Assembly (NCBI RefSeq): GCF_018918285.1
Contig: NZ_JAHLQF010000002.1
Location: 558,001 to 622,000 of the forward strand
Direction: 5' to 3'
Length of the DNA stretch: 64,000 bases
Source: Clostridium mobile
GTDB taxonomy: Bacteria; Bacillota; Clostridia; Clostridiales; Clostridiaceae
Within the stretch, counting starts at the first letter, position 1; every line of letters begins with the position of its first letter. The position numbers were made by a program, and so were the translations under genes. The notes beneath the pieces are model-generated. The model did no database searches, had not been told where the DNA came from, and saw only the letters and a program-made list of their open reading frames with translations. Shown in pieces: positions 25,521-35,158 of the stretch.

Positions 25521-26429
25521 ATGAAAAAATATAATTTATATCAAATTGATTCATTTACAAATGAAAAATTCACAGGAAATCCAGCAGGAGTAATAACCAA
25601 TGCAGATGGATTAACTGAGGATGAAATGCAGAAAATAGCTAGGGAACTTAATAATTCTGAGACAGCTTTTATCTTTTCTTCAAATAGCAATGAGTATGAT
25701 GCTTATGTAAGATTCTTTACTCCAACAAATGAAGTTCCGATCTGTGGACATGCTACTATTGGAGCTCATTATGCTCGTGCAGTTGAAAATGGACTAGATA
25801 CTTCAAGGGTTTATCATAAAACAGGTGCTGGAATTTTACCTGTAGATATAATAAAAGAAAATGAGGATTATAAAATTGTTATGACTCAGGGTAAAATTGA
25901 GTTTGGTGCAACTATTGATGGAGAAAATAAAAAAGAACTTTTGGCGGCTCTTAATATAGGAAATAATGACTTGCTGGAAAACTATGAAATTCAGATTGTT
26001 TCAACAGGTCATTCTAAGGTTATGGTTGGTATAAAAAGCATTGAAACTCTAAATACATTAGAGCCAGACTACGATGCGCTTTCTAGATTGAGTAAGATTA
26101 TTAAATGTAATGGATATTATGTTTTTGTGGTTAATTCACAGGATAGTGATATTTTAATACAGGGCAGAATGTTTGCACCAGCAATAGGCATTAATGAGGA
26201 CCCTGTTACTGGCAACGCAAATGGTCCTTTGGGTGCATATCTTGTTCGTCATAATCTTGTTAAACATAATAATTCTTTGTTCAAATTTAAGGCTAAGCAA
26301 GGTGAAGCTATAAAACGACCAGGCATTATTGAAGTTGAGGTAAAAATAGAAGACGAAGAACCTGTTGAAGTTAAGGTTTCTGGAAATGCTGTGATAATAT
26401 TTAAATCTGAATTATCATTAAATGATTAA
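25521..26429 (+). CDS. PhzF-family isomerase/epimerase-like protein
   Basis: This is 302 residues with the two-domain PhzF fold. FTNEKFTGNPAGVI at the N-terminus and the active-site region NNSETAFIF (Glu about 47) are typical. PTNEVPICGHATIGAHYA (about 73) and GINEDPVTGNANGPLGAYL (about 213) are the family signatures. PhzF isomerises dihydro-hydroxyanthranilate in phenazine makers, but most bacterial homologues have unknown substrates and no phenazine genes are here. AGGGGGAAAT precedes ATG 25521. It is monocistronic. Confidence 0.88.
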   Translation: MKKYNLYQIDSFTNEKFTGNPAGVITNADGLTEDEMQKIARELNNSETAFIFSSNSNEYDAYVRFFTPTNEVPICGHATIGAHYARAVENGLDTSRVYHKTGAGILPVDIIKENEDYKIVMTQGKIEFGATIDGENKKELLAALNIGNNDLLENYEIQIVSTGHSKVMVGIKSIETLNTLEPDYDALSRLSKIIKCNGYYVFVVNSQDSDILIQGRMFAPAIGINEDPVTGNANGPLGAYLVRHNLVKHNNSLFKFKAKQGEAIKRPGIIEVEVKIEDEEPVEVKVSGNAVIIFKSELSLND

Positions 26430-26459
26430 AGAAAAATGAAATATTAATACAAAAGGATT

Positions 26460-26494
26460 AATAGTGCAAGAGGTTCTTGCACTATTTAATTTTA
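26460..26494 (+). terminator. Intrinsic terminator after the PhzF-like gene
   Basis: A perfect 12-bp stem (AATAGTGCAAGA, 26460-26471, with 26475-26486) with a 3-nt loop is followed by TAATTTT. Confidence 0.8.
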
Positions 26495-26662
26495 AAAAAT
26501 ATAATAGAAACTTAAAATTAAAATAATCAAATTTATATAACAAAAATGTAATGTTAATGATATATAGTTCAATTGCTGATATAAATACAATGGTATAAAA
26601 TAAGTTATATGAAGTTAAATTAACAGTATTAGCTAATATAAAGAAAAAATGGAGATTCATGA

Positions 26663-27430
26663 ATGAAAAATATATTAAGTGTAGAAAAAATTGAAAAGTA
26701 TTATGGTAGTAAATACAATGTAACAAAGGCTATAGATAATATCAGTTTTAAGGTAGATGAGGGGGAGTTTGTTGGGATAATGGGGCCTTCAGGAAGTGGT
26801 AAAACTACATTACTTAACTGCATATCAACTATTGATAATGTTACTACAGGAAAAATAATAATAAATAATAATGATATTACTAGGTTAAAATCAAAAGATT
26901 TAGATAAGTTTAGACAAAATGAGTTAGGTTTTATATTTCAAGACTTTAACTTATTAGATACTCTTACAGCTTATGAGAATATTGCTTTAGCATTAACAAT
27001 AAAAGGAGAAAAAAGTTCAGAAATAGATGGGAAAATAAAATCAGTAGCAGAACATTTAGAAATAGGACAGGTATTAGATAAGTATCCTTATCAAATGTCA
27101 GGTGGACAAAAACAAAGAGTTGCTTCAGCAAGAGCAATAATAACCGATCCATCCTTAATACTTGCGGATGAACCAACAGGAGCATTAGATTCTAAATCAG
27201 CTAGATTATTACTTGAAAGGTTTGAAAGCTTAAATAAAGAACTAAAGGCCACTATACTAATGGTTACTCATGATGCCTTTACAGCAAGTTATGCTCATAG
27301 GATTCTTTTTATTAAAGATGGAAAAATCTTTAGTGAGCTAGTAAGAGGTAATGATACTAGAAAAGAATTCTTTAATAGAATTATAGAAGTTATAACCCTC
27401 CTCGGAGGTGATGATAACAATGTATTTTAA
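26663..27430 (+). CDS. BceA-type ABC transporter ATPase (antimicrobial peptide detoxification)
   Basis: This is 255 residues of the MacB/LolD-like subfamily. Walker A is GPSGSGKTT (about 40-48), signature MSGGQKQR (about 145), Walker B LILADEPTGALD (about 163). The C-terminal LFIKDGKIFSELVRGNDTRKEF and ITLLGG ending is characteristic of Bce-type ATPases. It powers the ten-helix permease encoded next (11-bp overlap), which removes cell-wall peptide antibiotics and signals to a BceS kinase. The corresponding regulator pair lies at 33406-35093, after an interposed three-gene cassette. Confidence 0.9.
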   Translation: MKNILSVEKIEKYYGSKYNVTKAIDNISFKVDEGEFVGIMGPSGSGKTTLLNCISTIDNVTTGKIIINNNDITRLKSKDLDKFRQNELGFIFQDFNLLDTLTAYENIALALTIKGEKSSEIDGKIKSVAEHLEIGQVLDKYPYQMSGGQKQRVASARAIITDPSLILADEPTGALDSKSARLLLERFESLNKELKATILMVTHDAFTASYAHRILFIKDGKIFSELVRGNDTRKEFFNRIIEVITLLGGDDNNVF

Positions 27431-29411
27431 GATAGCTGTGGGCAATATAAAAAAGAGTTATAAGGATTATACTATATATTTCTTAACACTAATATTAGCT
27501 GTTTGTATATTCTATAGCTTTAACTCAATAGATTCACAAAAGGCACTTAGTGATATGAAATCTTTAAATGCAGATTACATATCTAGATTAACTGAAATTA
27601 TATCTGGTGTGTCAGTATTTGTATCAATAATATTAGGTGGTTTAATATTATACGCAAATAATTTTTTAATAAAGAAACGTAAAAAAGAATTAGGAATATA
27701 TATGACTTTAGGTATGGGAAAAAGAAAAGTATCTAGAATTTTAGTGACAGAGACCTTTATAGTGGGGGCTATATCTTTAATTGCTGGTATTATATTAGGA
27801 ATGGGAGCATCGCAGGTTTTATCTGTTTTTACATTTAAATTGCTTGAGGTTGGAATAAATGAATATAGATTTGCTGTTTCAATAAATGCTATAGGTAAGA
27901 CTATATTATACTTTGAAATAATGTTTTTACTTGTCATGATGTTTAATGTATTTGTTATTTCTAAGTACAAAATAATTGATTTACTAACAGCGAGTAGAAA
28001 AAATGAAGATATAAAATTAAAAAACTCATTTATATATTTATTATTATTTGTTCTATGCGTAGCATCACTTGGATTTGTATATAAATCTATACTAAAGATA
28101 GGTTTAGATTTAAGAGATTCTATGTTTAAGTCATTAATAGTTCTTTTAATAGTAGGTACAGTATTATTCTTCTTTAGTTTATCTGGAGTCATACTGTATA
28201 TAGTAAATAAAAATAAGAATGTATATCTAAAAGGATTAAATATATTTGTAGTAAAACAAATAAATAGTAAAGTTAATACAAATTTTATATCAATGTCAGT
28301 AATATGTTTAATGCTATTTATTACAATACTTGTATTATCTACAGGAATAAGTCTTAAGAAAGATTTTGAAGTAGGGCTTGAAAAAGAAGCACCTTTTGAT
28401 GCTAGTATAATAGTTTTCAATAATAGTAAAAAAGATAATTTAGAAGATGTATTAAATAAGATTAATTTTAAAAGGAGTAAAAATGAAAAATATGCAAATT
28501 ACAATGAATATTTTTCAGGAGTAAAAGTAGGTAGTTTATTACCAATTCCAGATGAAGATTATAAAGATGATGAGGTATCCTTTGTTAAAATATCTGATTA
28601 TAATAAAATGTTGAGACTAAGGGGAAAAAAAGAAGTAAGTTTAAACAAGGATGAGGTTTTATTTATGTCCAACTATAATGTGTTGGCTAAGCAAGTTAGT
28701 GAAAAGCTAAAAAGCAGTAAGAAAGTTAATATTAAAGGAAAAGAGTATTTAGTGAAAAATGATAAAATAATAGAGGAGAATCTTGCAACTTATCTGTTAC
28801 CGAATAACTTTTTAACCATAGTTATAAATGATGAATTTTTATGTGATTATAATGAAATTAGTAGCTCCACACTTAATGTAATGTATTCAGATAAGAATAG
28901 AGAAGAAAATAATAAAAAATATAGGGAAATAAACGAGAACTTTTCAAGTGGTAAGTATAAAAGCTTAAATGTTCCAGTTATAATTTCTTATTCAAAGGAT
29001 GATATTTATTCTATTAGTAAGAAAGCGACAACATCGGTATTATTTATTGGAATATATTTAGGACTAGTATTTTTAATAACCAGCATGGCTGTATTAGCTC
29101 TTCAACAATTATCAGAAGCCAGTGATAGTATAGAAAGATATAAAGCTTTAAAGAGAATTGGTGCAAATAAAAAAATGATAGACAAAACAATCTTCATTCA
29201 AACCTTTATACATTTTAGCCTTCCAGTGACCCTTGCATTAATCCATTCAATTATTGGTGTTGCAGTAGTTAATAAAGAAATAAGTAAGTTTAACCAAATA
29301 GATATTAGATTTTCAGCTTCAGTAACAGCTTTATTATTTATTGTAGTTTATGCAGTATATTTTTATATAACATATACAGGATATAAAAATATAGTAAAAA
29401 ATAATATTTAA
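27420..29411 (+). CDS. BceB-type ABC transporter permease
   Basis: The start at 27420 (MYFKIAVGNIKKSYKDY) has CGGAGGTG 9 bases upstream; ATG 27408 is a weaker alternative. The product is 663 residues. It has FtsX/BceB topology: one helix near 20, helices 2-4 (about 55-170), further helices to about 300, a large extracellular domain (about 315-530) and three C-terminal helices (about 540-660). The extracellular loop recognises peptide antibiotics in characterised homologues. The specific peptide cannot be read from the sequence. Confidence 0.9.
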   Translation: MYFKIAVGNIKKSYKDYTIYFLTLILAVCIFYSFNSIDSQKALSDMKSLNADYISRLTEIISGVSVFVSIILGGLILYANNFLIKKRKKELGIYMTLGMGKRKVSRILVTETFIVGAISLIAGIILGMGASQVLSVFTFKLLEVGINEYRFAVSINAIGKTILYFEIMFLLVMMFNVFVISKYKIIDLLTASRKNEDIKLKNSFIYLLLFVLCVASLGFVYKSILKIGLDLRDSMFKSLIVLLIVGTVLFFFSLSGVILYIVNKNKNVYLKGLNIFVVKQINSKVNTNFISMSVICLMLFITILVLSTGISLKKDFEVGLEKEAPFDASIIVFNNSKKDNLEDVLNKINFKRSKNEKYANYNEYFSGVKVGSLLPIPDEDYKDDEVSFVKISDYNKMLRLRGKKEVSLNKDEVLFMSNYNVLAKQVSEKLKSSKKVNIKGKEYLVKNDKIIEENLATYLLPNNFLTIVINDEFLCDYNEISSSTLNVMYSDKNREENNKKYREINENFSSGKYKSLNVPVIISYSKDDIYSISKKATTSVLFIGIYLGLVFLITSMAVLALQQLSEASDSIERYKALKRIGANKKMIDKTIFIQTFIHFSLPVTLALIHSIIGVAVVNKEISKFNQIDIRFSASVTALLFIVVYAVYFYITYTGYKNIVKNNI

Positions 29412-29474
29412 TTCTGTACATTACATATAAAACATGGAGATATTAAATAAGTCATATGAAAGGATGATAAAACC

Positions 29475-30338
29475 ATGAATATTTCAGTTAAAAATTTAAA
29501 TATGACATATAAAACTGGTAAAAAAGCATTAAAGGATGTTTCGTTACAAATAGAAAGTCCAAGTCTTATTGGATTTTTAGGACCTAATGGAGCAGGAAAG
29601 TCAACACTTATGAAACTTATTGTAGCAGGATTGATACCAACTAGCGGAGAAATTCTTATAGATGGTGTGCCATTACTTAAGAATGAAAAAAAGCTAAAAG
29701 CAAGTCTAGGATATCTACCACAATCTTTTGGGCTTTATGACGAACTTACTGTGTGGGAATTTTTAGACTATATGGCAGCACTAAAAGGGATTAAAAATAG
29801 TAAGAGGGTTATTAAAGAGGTCATTGAGAAGACAAATCTAACAGAAAAACGCAAAGCACGTATTTCCACCTTATCTGGTGGTCAAAGGCAGCGTGTAGGG
29901 ATTGCCCAAGCTCTTATGGGTAATCCGGAATTACTCATTTTTGATGAGCCAACTGTTGGACTTGATCCTGAGGAACGTATTAATTTCCGTAACTTGTTTT
30001 CCAAGACTGCACAGGATAAGATTGTGTTATTATCTACCCATATAATTGAAGATGTACAATCAGTATGTGATAAACTGATTGTTATTAATCGTGGGCAAAT
30101 TTTGTTTACAGGTACACCAGAGGAACTAATTGCCTCAGCACACAATCATGTTGGAGTCTTTGAGGAAAAAACAGAACAAAGGGTAAACCAAGAATATAAG
30201 ATAACATCAAGGGTTAACACAGCCCGTGGTATTGCCTGTCGTATTGTAGCGAAAACACTTCCAGCCTTTGCAGAAGCTGTGGAGCCTACTCTTGAGGATG
30301 CCTATATGTATCTTATTATGGAGAAAGAGGTGAAATAG
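29475..30338 (+). CDS. ABC transporter ATPase of the ABC-2/M1-peptidase cassette
   Basis: This is 287 residues. Walker A is GPNGAGKST (about 37-45), signature LSGGQRQRVG (about 135), Walker B LLIFDEPTVGLD (about 155), switch LLSTHIIEDV (about 188). A C-terminal extension of about 80 residues (from GVFEEKTEQRVNQE) is longer than in simple exporters. It is followed after 2 bp by a permease fused to an M1-type peptidase and then by a second permease, so it energises a two-permease complex. The cassette lies between bceAB and its two-component genes. Confidence 0.88.
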   Translation: MNISVKNLNMTYKTGKKALKDVSLQIESPSLIGFLGPNGAGKSTLMKLIVAGLIPTSGEILIDGVPLLKNEKKLKASLGYLPQSFGLYDELTVWEFLDYMAALKGIKNSKRVIKEVIEKTNLTEKRKARISTLSGGQRQRVGIAQALMGNPELLIFDEPTVGLDPEERINFRNLFSKTAQDKIVLLSTHIIEDVQSVCDKLIVINRGQILFTGTPEELIASAHNHVGVFEEKTEQRVNQEYKITSRVNTARGIACRIVAKTLPAFAEAVEPTLEDAYMYLIMEKEVK

Positions 30339-30340
30339 TC

Positions 30341-32572
30341 ATGAAGTTCTTTTCCTATTTAAGGGTGGAATTGAATCGTATTTTTCATTCAAAAATTGCT
30401 TGTTTAATTATGATATTGACTATGCTTTGTCCAATGGCTGGATATAAGTTGTACGATGGCATGATTAATAAAACCTTATCTGGACACTTTATTGGAAATC
30501 CATCTATTGCTGGAGCGGTAGGGGGAGGGATTTTATTCGCAATACTAACTTTACTAGAGTTCAATAGGGTACATAAATATGAAACTGAAGTATTAACAAA
30601 TAGTATTGTATCTCCCTTAGTACTAAATGTGGTGAGATTACTTGCTATAGTAATAGCAGCCACTGTTACTGTTTCTATTACTTCAGTCCTTTATTATCCA
30701 TATACAGTTATAAAAATGGGTAATGTTTTTGATGGATATACCTACTTAAATAGCTTCTTTCTTTTGATGCTTCCATCTGTACTGCTATCAATTTTAGTAG
30801 CTTCTGCATTTTATCAGATTTTCTATCGTGTAGATCTTAGTATGGCTACATTTATTCTATTAATGTTGCCAAACTTAATTGAACGTCTCCCTATTGGAAA
30901 TATTTTGAATTGGATAAAACCTTCAGTTCCATCACTCTCAGATTATTTCAGTAATGCACAAATATTTCGCTTAATGAAACATAATAGATTATTTTGGTTT
31001 TTGATATTTGGTGGTTTGTGGCTAATTGGGTTGTTGTGTGTACGTTCCTATGGTAAAAGAATATTTGGTTCTATGCTGCATAATTTAAGGAAAGTTTATA
31101 TTCCTTTAATGGCTGTAGCAATGATTGGTGGTGGATGCTACGCTTTTATAAATCAACCTGATGTTTTTTTAATATCTAAAGAAGAACTTATTAAAGCGTT
31201 TAATAGTGATTCGGCGGATAGTTCTGATAAGGTGAATAAAGAGCTTCAGTTGTTAAACAGTGATTTGAAAATTTCATTTGATGGAAGTAAAGGAAGTCTT
31301 TCTGCAAAGGCAGTATATTCACTTGAAAATTTGAGTGGTAGTGAACAGGAATGTACACTGACAATAAATCCAGGATATACTATTCATAAAATAATTGTAA
31401 ATGATAAAAAGGTTACATTTAAAAGAACAGATGCCATAGAAACTAATATTATATTTAGCGTGCCTGAGGAAAAAAATATTAAGCTCATTATAGGATATGA
31501 GGGAAGACCTAAAATTCTATATTTTCTCAGTGATATTATTCTAGATACTACTATTAGCGACAAATATATTGATTTGTCAAGCAATAAACTTCTTCCCAAT
31601 ATCAAAGTAGCAAACAGCAAGGAAAATTCTGAATTTACATGTGAGCTTACCATGCCTGCTGGACTTATACCAGTAGTGGATCCATCACAAGAGGATGAGA
31701 ATGGTGAAGCAGTAGCAAATATGACTGGTGATACAACCAGGGTACTTTCAGAGGATGGGGATAAGAAAACATGGCTTGTTCATCTTAAGGGTACTCGTTT
31801 ATCTTTAATGGCTGGTGATTATGTTATGAAGCAGTTGGGAAATGAAGAATTGCCTATAGAGTTTTACTATAGCAGTAAACATGAGGATACTATGAATAAT
31901 GCCAGTGCTGAAAAAGTGATGAAGGATACTATTGATTATTGCATTAATCATTATGGCAAGTTAAATGATGTTTCTAAAGATTCCCCCTTAAAAATAGTAG
32001 AAAAAACAGCCTTGTTTCCAGGAGGACTAGCATATCCTAATTATAGCACCATGGGAGAATTCTCTTTTAATGATGAAAATCTAAGTAATACATTAGAAGG
32101 AGCATCAAGTGGTGAAGTATTAGCTCATGAACTTGTTCATCAATGGTGGGGAGTGCACACTATAGGTTCAGGAGGGAATAATAGAAATTGGTCAGCTGAA
32201 GGACTTACTGTCTATACAACTTATCGAGTTGCTAAGAAAACTCATGGAGAAGAATATGCTCAAAAAAATTATGTGGACATGTGGAAGGCTCGCGTGAAAG
32301 AAAATAATAATAATTTTTATACTAGGCATCCAGAATATTTAAATATTCTGCCCCAAAAATATGTTCGAGATATTGATGGTAATAATAGAACTGTGCGACT
32401 ATACTCAAAATTACCTCTTCAAATTTTGAAAGCTGAAAAACTAGTTGGCGGTGAAGATGAAATGGATAAAATTTTAGCTAAACTATATGAGAATAAATCA
32501 AAAACAAGAATCACATGGCAGGACTTTCTAGATGCTTGTGGACTAAAAGAGGAGGAATTAAATCTTGAATAG
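30341..32572 (+). CDS. ABC-2 permease fused to an M1-type (gluzincin) aminopeptidase domain
   Basis: This is 743 residues. Residues 1-265 carry about six membrane helices (ABC2_membrane-like), then a helix near 250-270 leads into a large external region. The M1 zinc motif is HELVHQWWG (His596, Glu597, His600), with a likely third ligand Glu620 in NWSAEGLTVY. The gap between HEXXH and that Glu is 19 residues, one more than the canonical 18. The segment LFPGGLAYPNYSTMGEF stands in the place of the GXMEN substrate loop but lacks the exact motif. Permease-M1 fusions exist in other Firmicutes and Bacteroidetes; the substrate is unknown. Its 3' end overlaps the next gene by 8 bp. Confidence 0.85.
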   Translation: MKFFSYLRVELNRIFHSKIACLIMILTMLCPMAGYKLYDGMINKTLSGHFIGNPSIAGAVGGGILFAILTLLEFNRVHKYETEVLTNSIVSPLVLNVVRLLAIVIAATVTVSITSVLYYPYTVIKMGNVFDGYTYLNSFFLLMLPSVLLSILVASAFYQIFYRVDLSMATFILLMLPNLIERLPIGNILNWIKPSVPSLSDYFSNAQIFRLMKHNRLFWFLIFGGLWLIGLLCVRSYGKRIFGSMLHNLRKVYIPLMAVAMIGGGCYAFINQPDVFLISKEELIKAFNSDSADSSDKVNKELQLLNSDLKISFDGSKGSLSAKAVYSLENLSGSEQECTLTINPGYTIHKIIVNDKKVTFKRTDAIETNIIFSVPEEKNIKLIIGYEGRPKILYFLSDIILDTTISDKYIDLSSNKLLPNIKVANSKENSEFTCELTMPAGLIPVVDPSQEDENGEAVANMTGDTTRVLSEDGDKKTWLVHLKGTRLSLMAGDYVMKQLGNEELPIEFYYSSKHEDTMNNASAEKVMKDTIDYCINHYGKLNDVSKDSPLKIVEKTALFPGGLAYPNYSTMGEFSFNDENLSNTLEGASSGEVLAHELVHQWWGVHTIGSGGNNRNWSAEGLTVYTTYRVAKKTHGEEYAQKNYVDMWKARVKENNNNFYTRHPEYLNILPQKYVRDIDGNNRTVRLYSKLPLQILKAEKLVGGEDEMDKILAKLYENKSKTRITWQDFLDACGLKEEELNLE

Positions 32573-33281
32573 AATATTTAAATATGAACTTAAAAGGCTG
32601 ATTATAAATAAATTTTTCTTAGGATTGCTTATTATTTCTGCTCTCTATAGTCGTGAAATTATGTGTAGAGATATAATTCTTGGGGTTTCAAATACTGCCC
32701 CTTTCTCTGGCTGGAGCTATGGAACATACCTTGCTAAAGTGTTACCAATATTGCTTGTTACCTTACTATTTTTTATATCTTTTCTTTATCAAAAACAGGA
32801 AAAGAGTGTGCAAGCGTTAACTAAAGCAACTCCTATTGATCCATTTAAGTTTCAAATGCTCCGCTTCGGCACTATTATTGTAGGATTTATTTTAATTTCT
32901 GCAGTGCCTATTGCCTATAGCTTCTATTTCTATGCTGCAAATTTTGACTTTACTAATTTTGGAAGTCTTGTGTTACCAACAGTTATAACACTGTTGCCTG
33001 CTATGTTGTTTGTGTTTGGTTTAGGAGTTCTCGGAGGGCAATATCACCAAGGATTAGTTTTTGTACTTATGACAGCGGTAATATTAGTAAGTTTCATTTC
33101 ATTGCCATATGCAGTTGATTTATTTGGAGGAAACTTCTTTACAAAATATCCACAATCTCTTGATGTAGTTGAACCGGCTTTCTCTATACCTGCAAGTGTA
33201 GTAATTGGAAAAGTTATATATGGACTAACTGGACTTGGAATGATTCTGCTATCTGGTATTCAAAAGAAACGTAAAATATGA
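32565..33281 (+). CDS. Second ABC-2 type permease of the M1-peptidase cassette
   Basis: This is 238 residues with about six hydrophobic segments (near 15-30, 60-80, 105-125, 140-160, 165-185 and 212-232). The charged start MNRIFKYELKRLIINKF is usual for ABC-2 permeases. It starts at ATG 32565 inside the end of the preceding permease-peptidase gene, with AAAGAGGAGGAATT as its ribosome site, so translation is coupled. It probably completes a heteromeric channel with the permease-peptidase. Confidence 0.85.
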   Translation: MNRIFKYELKRLIINKFFLGLLIISALYSREIMCRDIILGVSNTAPFSGWSYGTYLAKVLPILLVTLLFFISFLYQKQEKSVQALTKATPIDPFKFQMLRFGTIIVGFILISAVPIAYSFYFYAANFDFTNFGSLVLPTVITLLPAMLFVFGLGVLGGQYHQGLVFVLMTAVILVSFISLPYAVDLFGGNFFTKYPQSLDVVEPAFSIPASVVIGKVIYGLTGLGMILLSGIQKKRKI

Positions 33282-33405
33282 GGATATTAATTAAAAAATA
33301 TAGTAAAAAGTAATATTTAATCTTATAATAATGATTAAGGTTATTAGATTTTGTTTCCCAAAGTTTAATAGCCTTATATTCTATGTCAGGGAGGTAGAGT
33401 AAGTA

Positions 33406-34077
33406 ATGAAAAAAATCCTTATTATTGAAGATGATGAAGTCATAAGAGAAGAATTACAGAATTTTTTAAAAAAGTATGGATACGAAGTAAATGCACCTAT
33501 AGAGTTTAATAATATAATACAATATACTGAAAATGAGAATGCAAACCTTATATTACTAGACATAAACCTTCCGGAGTTTGATGGCTATTATATATGTAGA
33601 GAAATACGTAAAACATCAGATGTTCCAATTATAATAGTTACAAGCAGAGATAGTGAAGTAGATGAATTAATTAGCATGAATTTAGGGGCAGATGATTTTA
33701 TAACAAAGCCTTATAATACAGAAATATTATTAGCAAGGATAACAAATGTATTAAAAAGAACATATGGAAACTTAAAAACTAATAATATATTGAATTACAA
33801 AGATTTTAATTTAAATCTTTCAAATGCAACGGTTATTTATAAAGATAAATCTTTGGATTTAACTAAAAATGAGGTTAAGATACTTTCCTATTTAATAAAT
33901 AATAGGGGAAGTATAGTAAAAAGAAATTCACTTATGGAATACTTGTGGAAAGCAGATTATTTTGTAGATGACAGCGCCTTAACCGTTAATATCAATAGAT
34001 TAAGAAAAAAGCTTGAAGAGATAGGCATAGAAAATCCAATAGAAACAAGAAGAGGGTTAGGGTATATAATGCCATGA
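33406..34077 (+). CDS. BceR-type response regulator (OmpR family)
   Basis: This is 223 residues. The receiver domain has the acidic pair (IIEDDEV), phosphoacceptor Asp in LILLDINLPEFDG (about residue 51), Thr/Ser in IIVTSRD and Lys in FITKPYN (about 101). The C-terminal winged helix ends in ALTVNINRLRKKLEEIG and IETRRGLGYIMP, typical of BceR. It is followed by its kinase with a 4-bp ATGA overlap. In Bce systems it activates the bceAB genes; here those are at 26663-29411. Confidence 0.92.
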   Translation: MKKILIIEDDEVIREELQNFLKKYGYEVNAPIEFNNIIQYTENENANLILLDINLPEFDGYYICREIRKTSDVPIIIVTSRDSEVDELISMNLGADDFITKPYNTEILLARITNVLKRTYGNLKTNNILNYKDFNLNLSNATVIYKDKSLDLTKNEVKILSYLINNRGSIVKRNSLMEYLWKADYFVDDSALTVNINRLRKKLEEIGIENPIETRRGLGYIMP

Positions 34078-35093
34078 GTATAGGCGAATTTATTAAAGAT
34101 AAAATTGTTATAATATTATGCAATATGATGATGTTTATCATATTAGCAGCTATAATGATTGCTATTAACATTAATTTCATTATAATTGTATTTGCTTTTG
34201 TTATCTGGTTTTTTCCACTAATTTCATATATGGCTTTAGAGTTCATAAAATATAAAAATTATTATGATGAGATTAATAGTGTATTAGAAAAATTGGACAA
34301 GAAATATCTACTTCCAGAGATGATAGAGGAAGCAAACTTTATGCAGGGGGAAAAACTTAATTCTATACTTAAAGAAATAAGCAGAGACATGCATGAAAAT
34401 GTAAAATACTATAAAGATATGCAATCAGATTATAGAGAATACATAGAGACATGGGTCCATGAAATTAAAACACCAATAGCTTCTACAAAGCTGATAATTG
34501 AAAATAATAGAAATGAAGTATCTAATAAAATAGACTTCCAGATGGATAGAATTGAGGGATTTGTAGAACAGGTGCTTTATTATTCCCGAAGTAATAATGT
34601 TGATAAAGACTATATTATAAAACAAACTAACCTTGATAATGTAGTAAGAAATGTAGTCAAAAGAAATCATAGAGATTTTATTCATAAAAAAATAAAATTA
34701 TATATAAAAGATATTAATGAAGTTGTATATACTGATGGAAAATGGACTGAATTTATTATTAATCAGATAATCGGAAACTCTATAAAGTATTCAAGTAATA
34801 AAGAGCCAATGATAAATATATATTCAGTTAAGAAAGCTAATTTAGTAATGTTAATTATAGATGATAATGGAGTAGGTATAATAGATAAAGATATAAATAG
34901 AGTCTTTGAAAAAGGCTTCACTGGTGAGAACGGAAGAAGATTTAGCAAAAGCACAGGAATGGGCTTGTATCTATGTGAAAAGCTTTGTTCAAAATTGGGA
35001 TTGAAAATTAGTATTGACTCTGAGGTTAATAAAGGAACTAAAGTTACATTAATATTTCCTTTGTCAAGTATGGCAATTTTTACAGATGATTGA
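34074..35093 (+). CDS. BceS-type intramembrane-sensing histidine kinase
   Basis: This is 339 residues. Two N-terminal helices (about 12-32 and 36-55) are separated by only a few residues, so there is no extracellular sensor domain, the defining feature of BceS kinases that take their signal from the BceAB transporter. The H-box is ETWVHEIKTPIASTKL (His about 126). The ATPase domain shows N-box IIGNSIKYS, G1 IDDNGVGI and G2 STGMGLYLC. It overlaps the regulator gene and ends just before a terminator. Confidence 0.92.
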   Translation: MSIGEFIKDKIVIILCNMMMFIILAAIMIAININFIIIVFAFVIWFFPLISYMALEFIKYKNYYDEINSVLEKLDKKYLLPEMIEEANFMQGEKLNSILKEISRDMHENVKYYKDMQSDYREYIETWVHEIKTPIASTKLIIENNRNEVSNKIDFQMDRIEGFVEQVLYYSRSNNVDKDYIIKQTNLDNVVRNVVKRNHRDFIHKKIKLYIKDINEVVYTDGKWTEFIINQIIGNSIKYSSNKEPMINIYSVKKANLVMLIIDDNGVGIIDKDINRVFEKGFTGENGRRFSKSTGMGLYLCEKLCSKLGLKISIDSEVNKGTKVTLIFPLSSMAIFTDD

Positions 35094-35097
35094 GGAT

Positions 35098-35136
35098 AAA
35101 AGAACTCCAACCTATTTCAGGTTAGAGTTCTTTTAA
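35098..35136 (+). terminator. Intrinsic terminator after bceS-like gene
   Basis: A 10-bp stem (AAAAGAACTC, 35098-35107, with 35125-35134) encloses a CAACCT/AGGTTA inner stem. T-rich sequence follows. It may also serve the convergent cat gene. Confidence 0.75.
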
Positions 35137-35158
35137 ATTTAGAATCATTAATCAATTA

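Noticed and set aside
27575-28420. Long minus-strand open frame inside the bceB-like gene
   Set aside because: A shadow of the AT-rich permease frame; no ribosome site and no recognisable protein.
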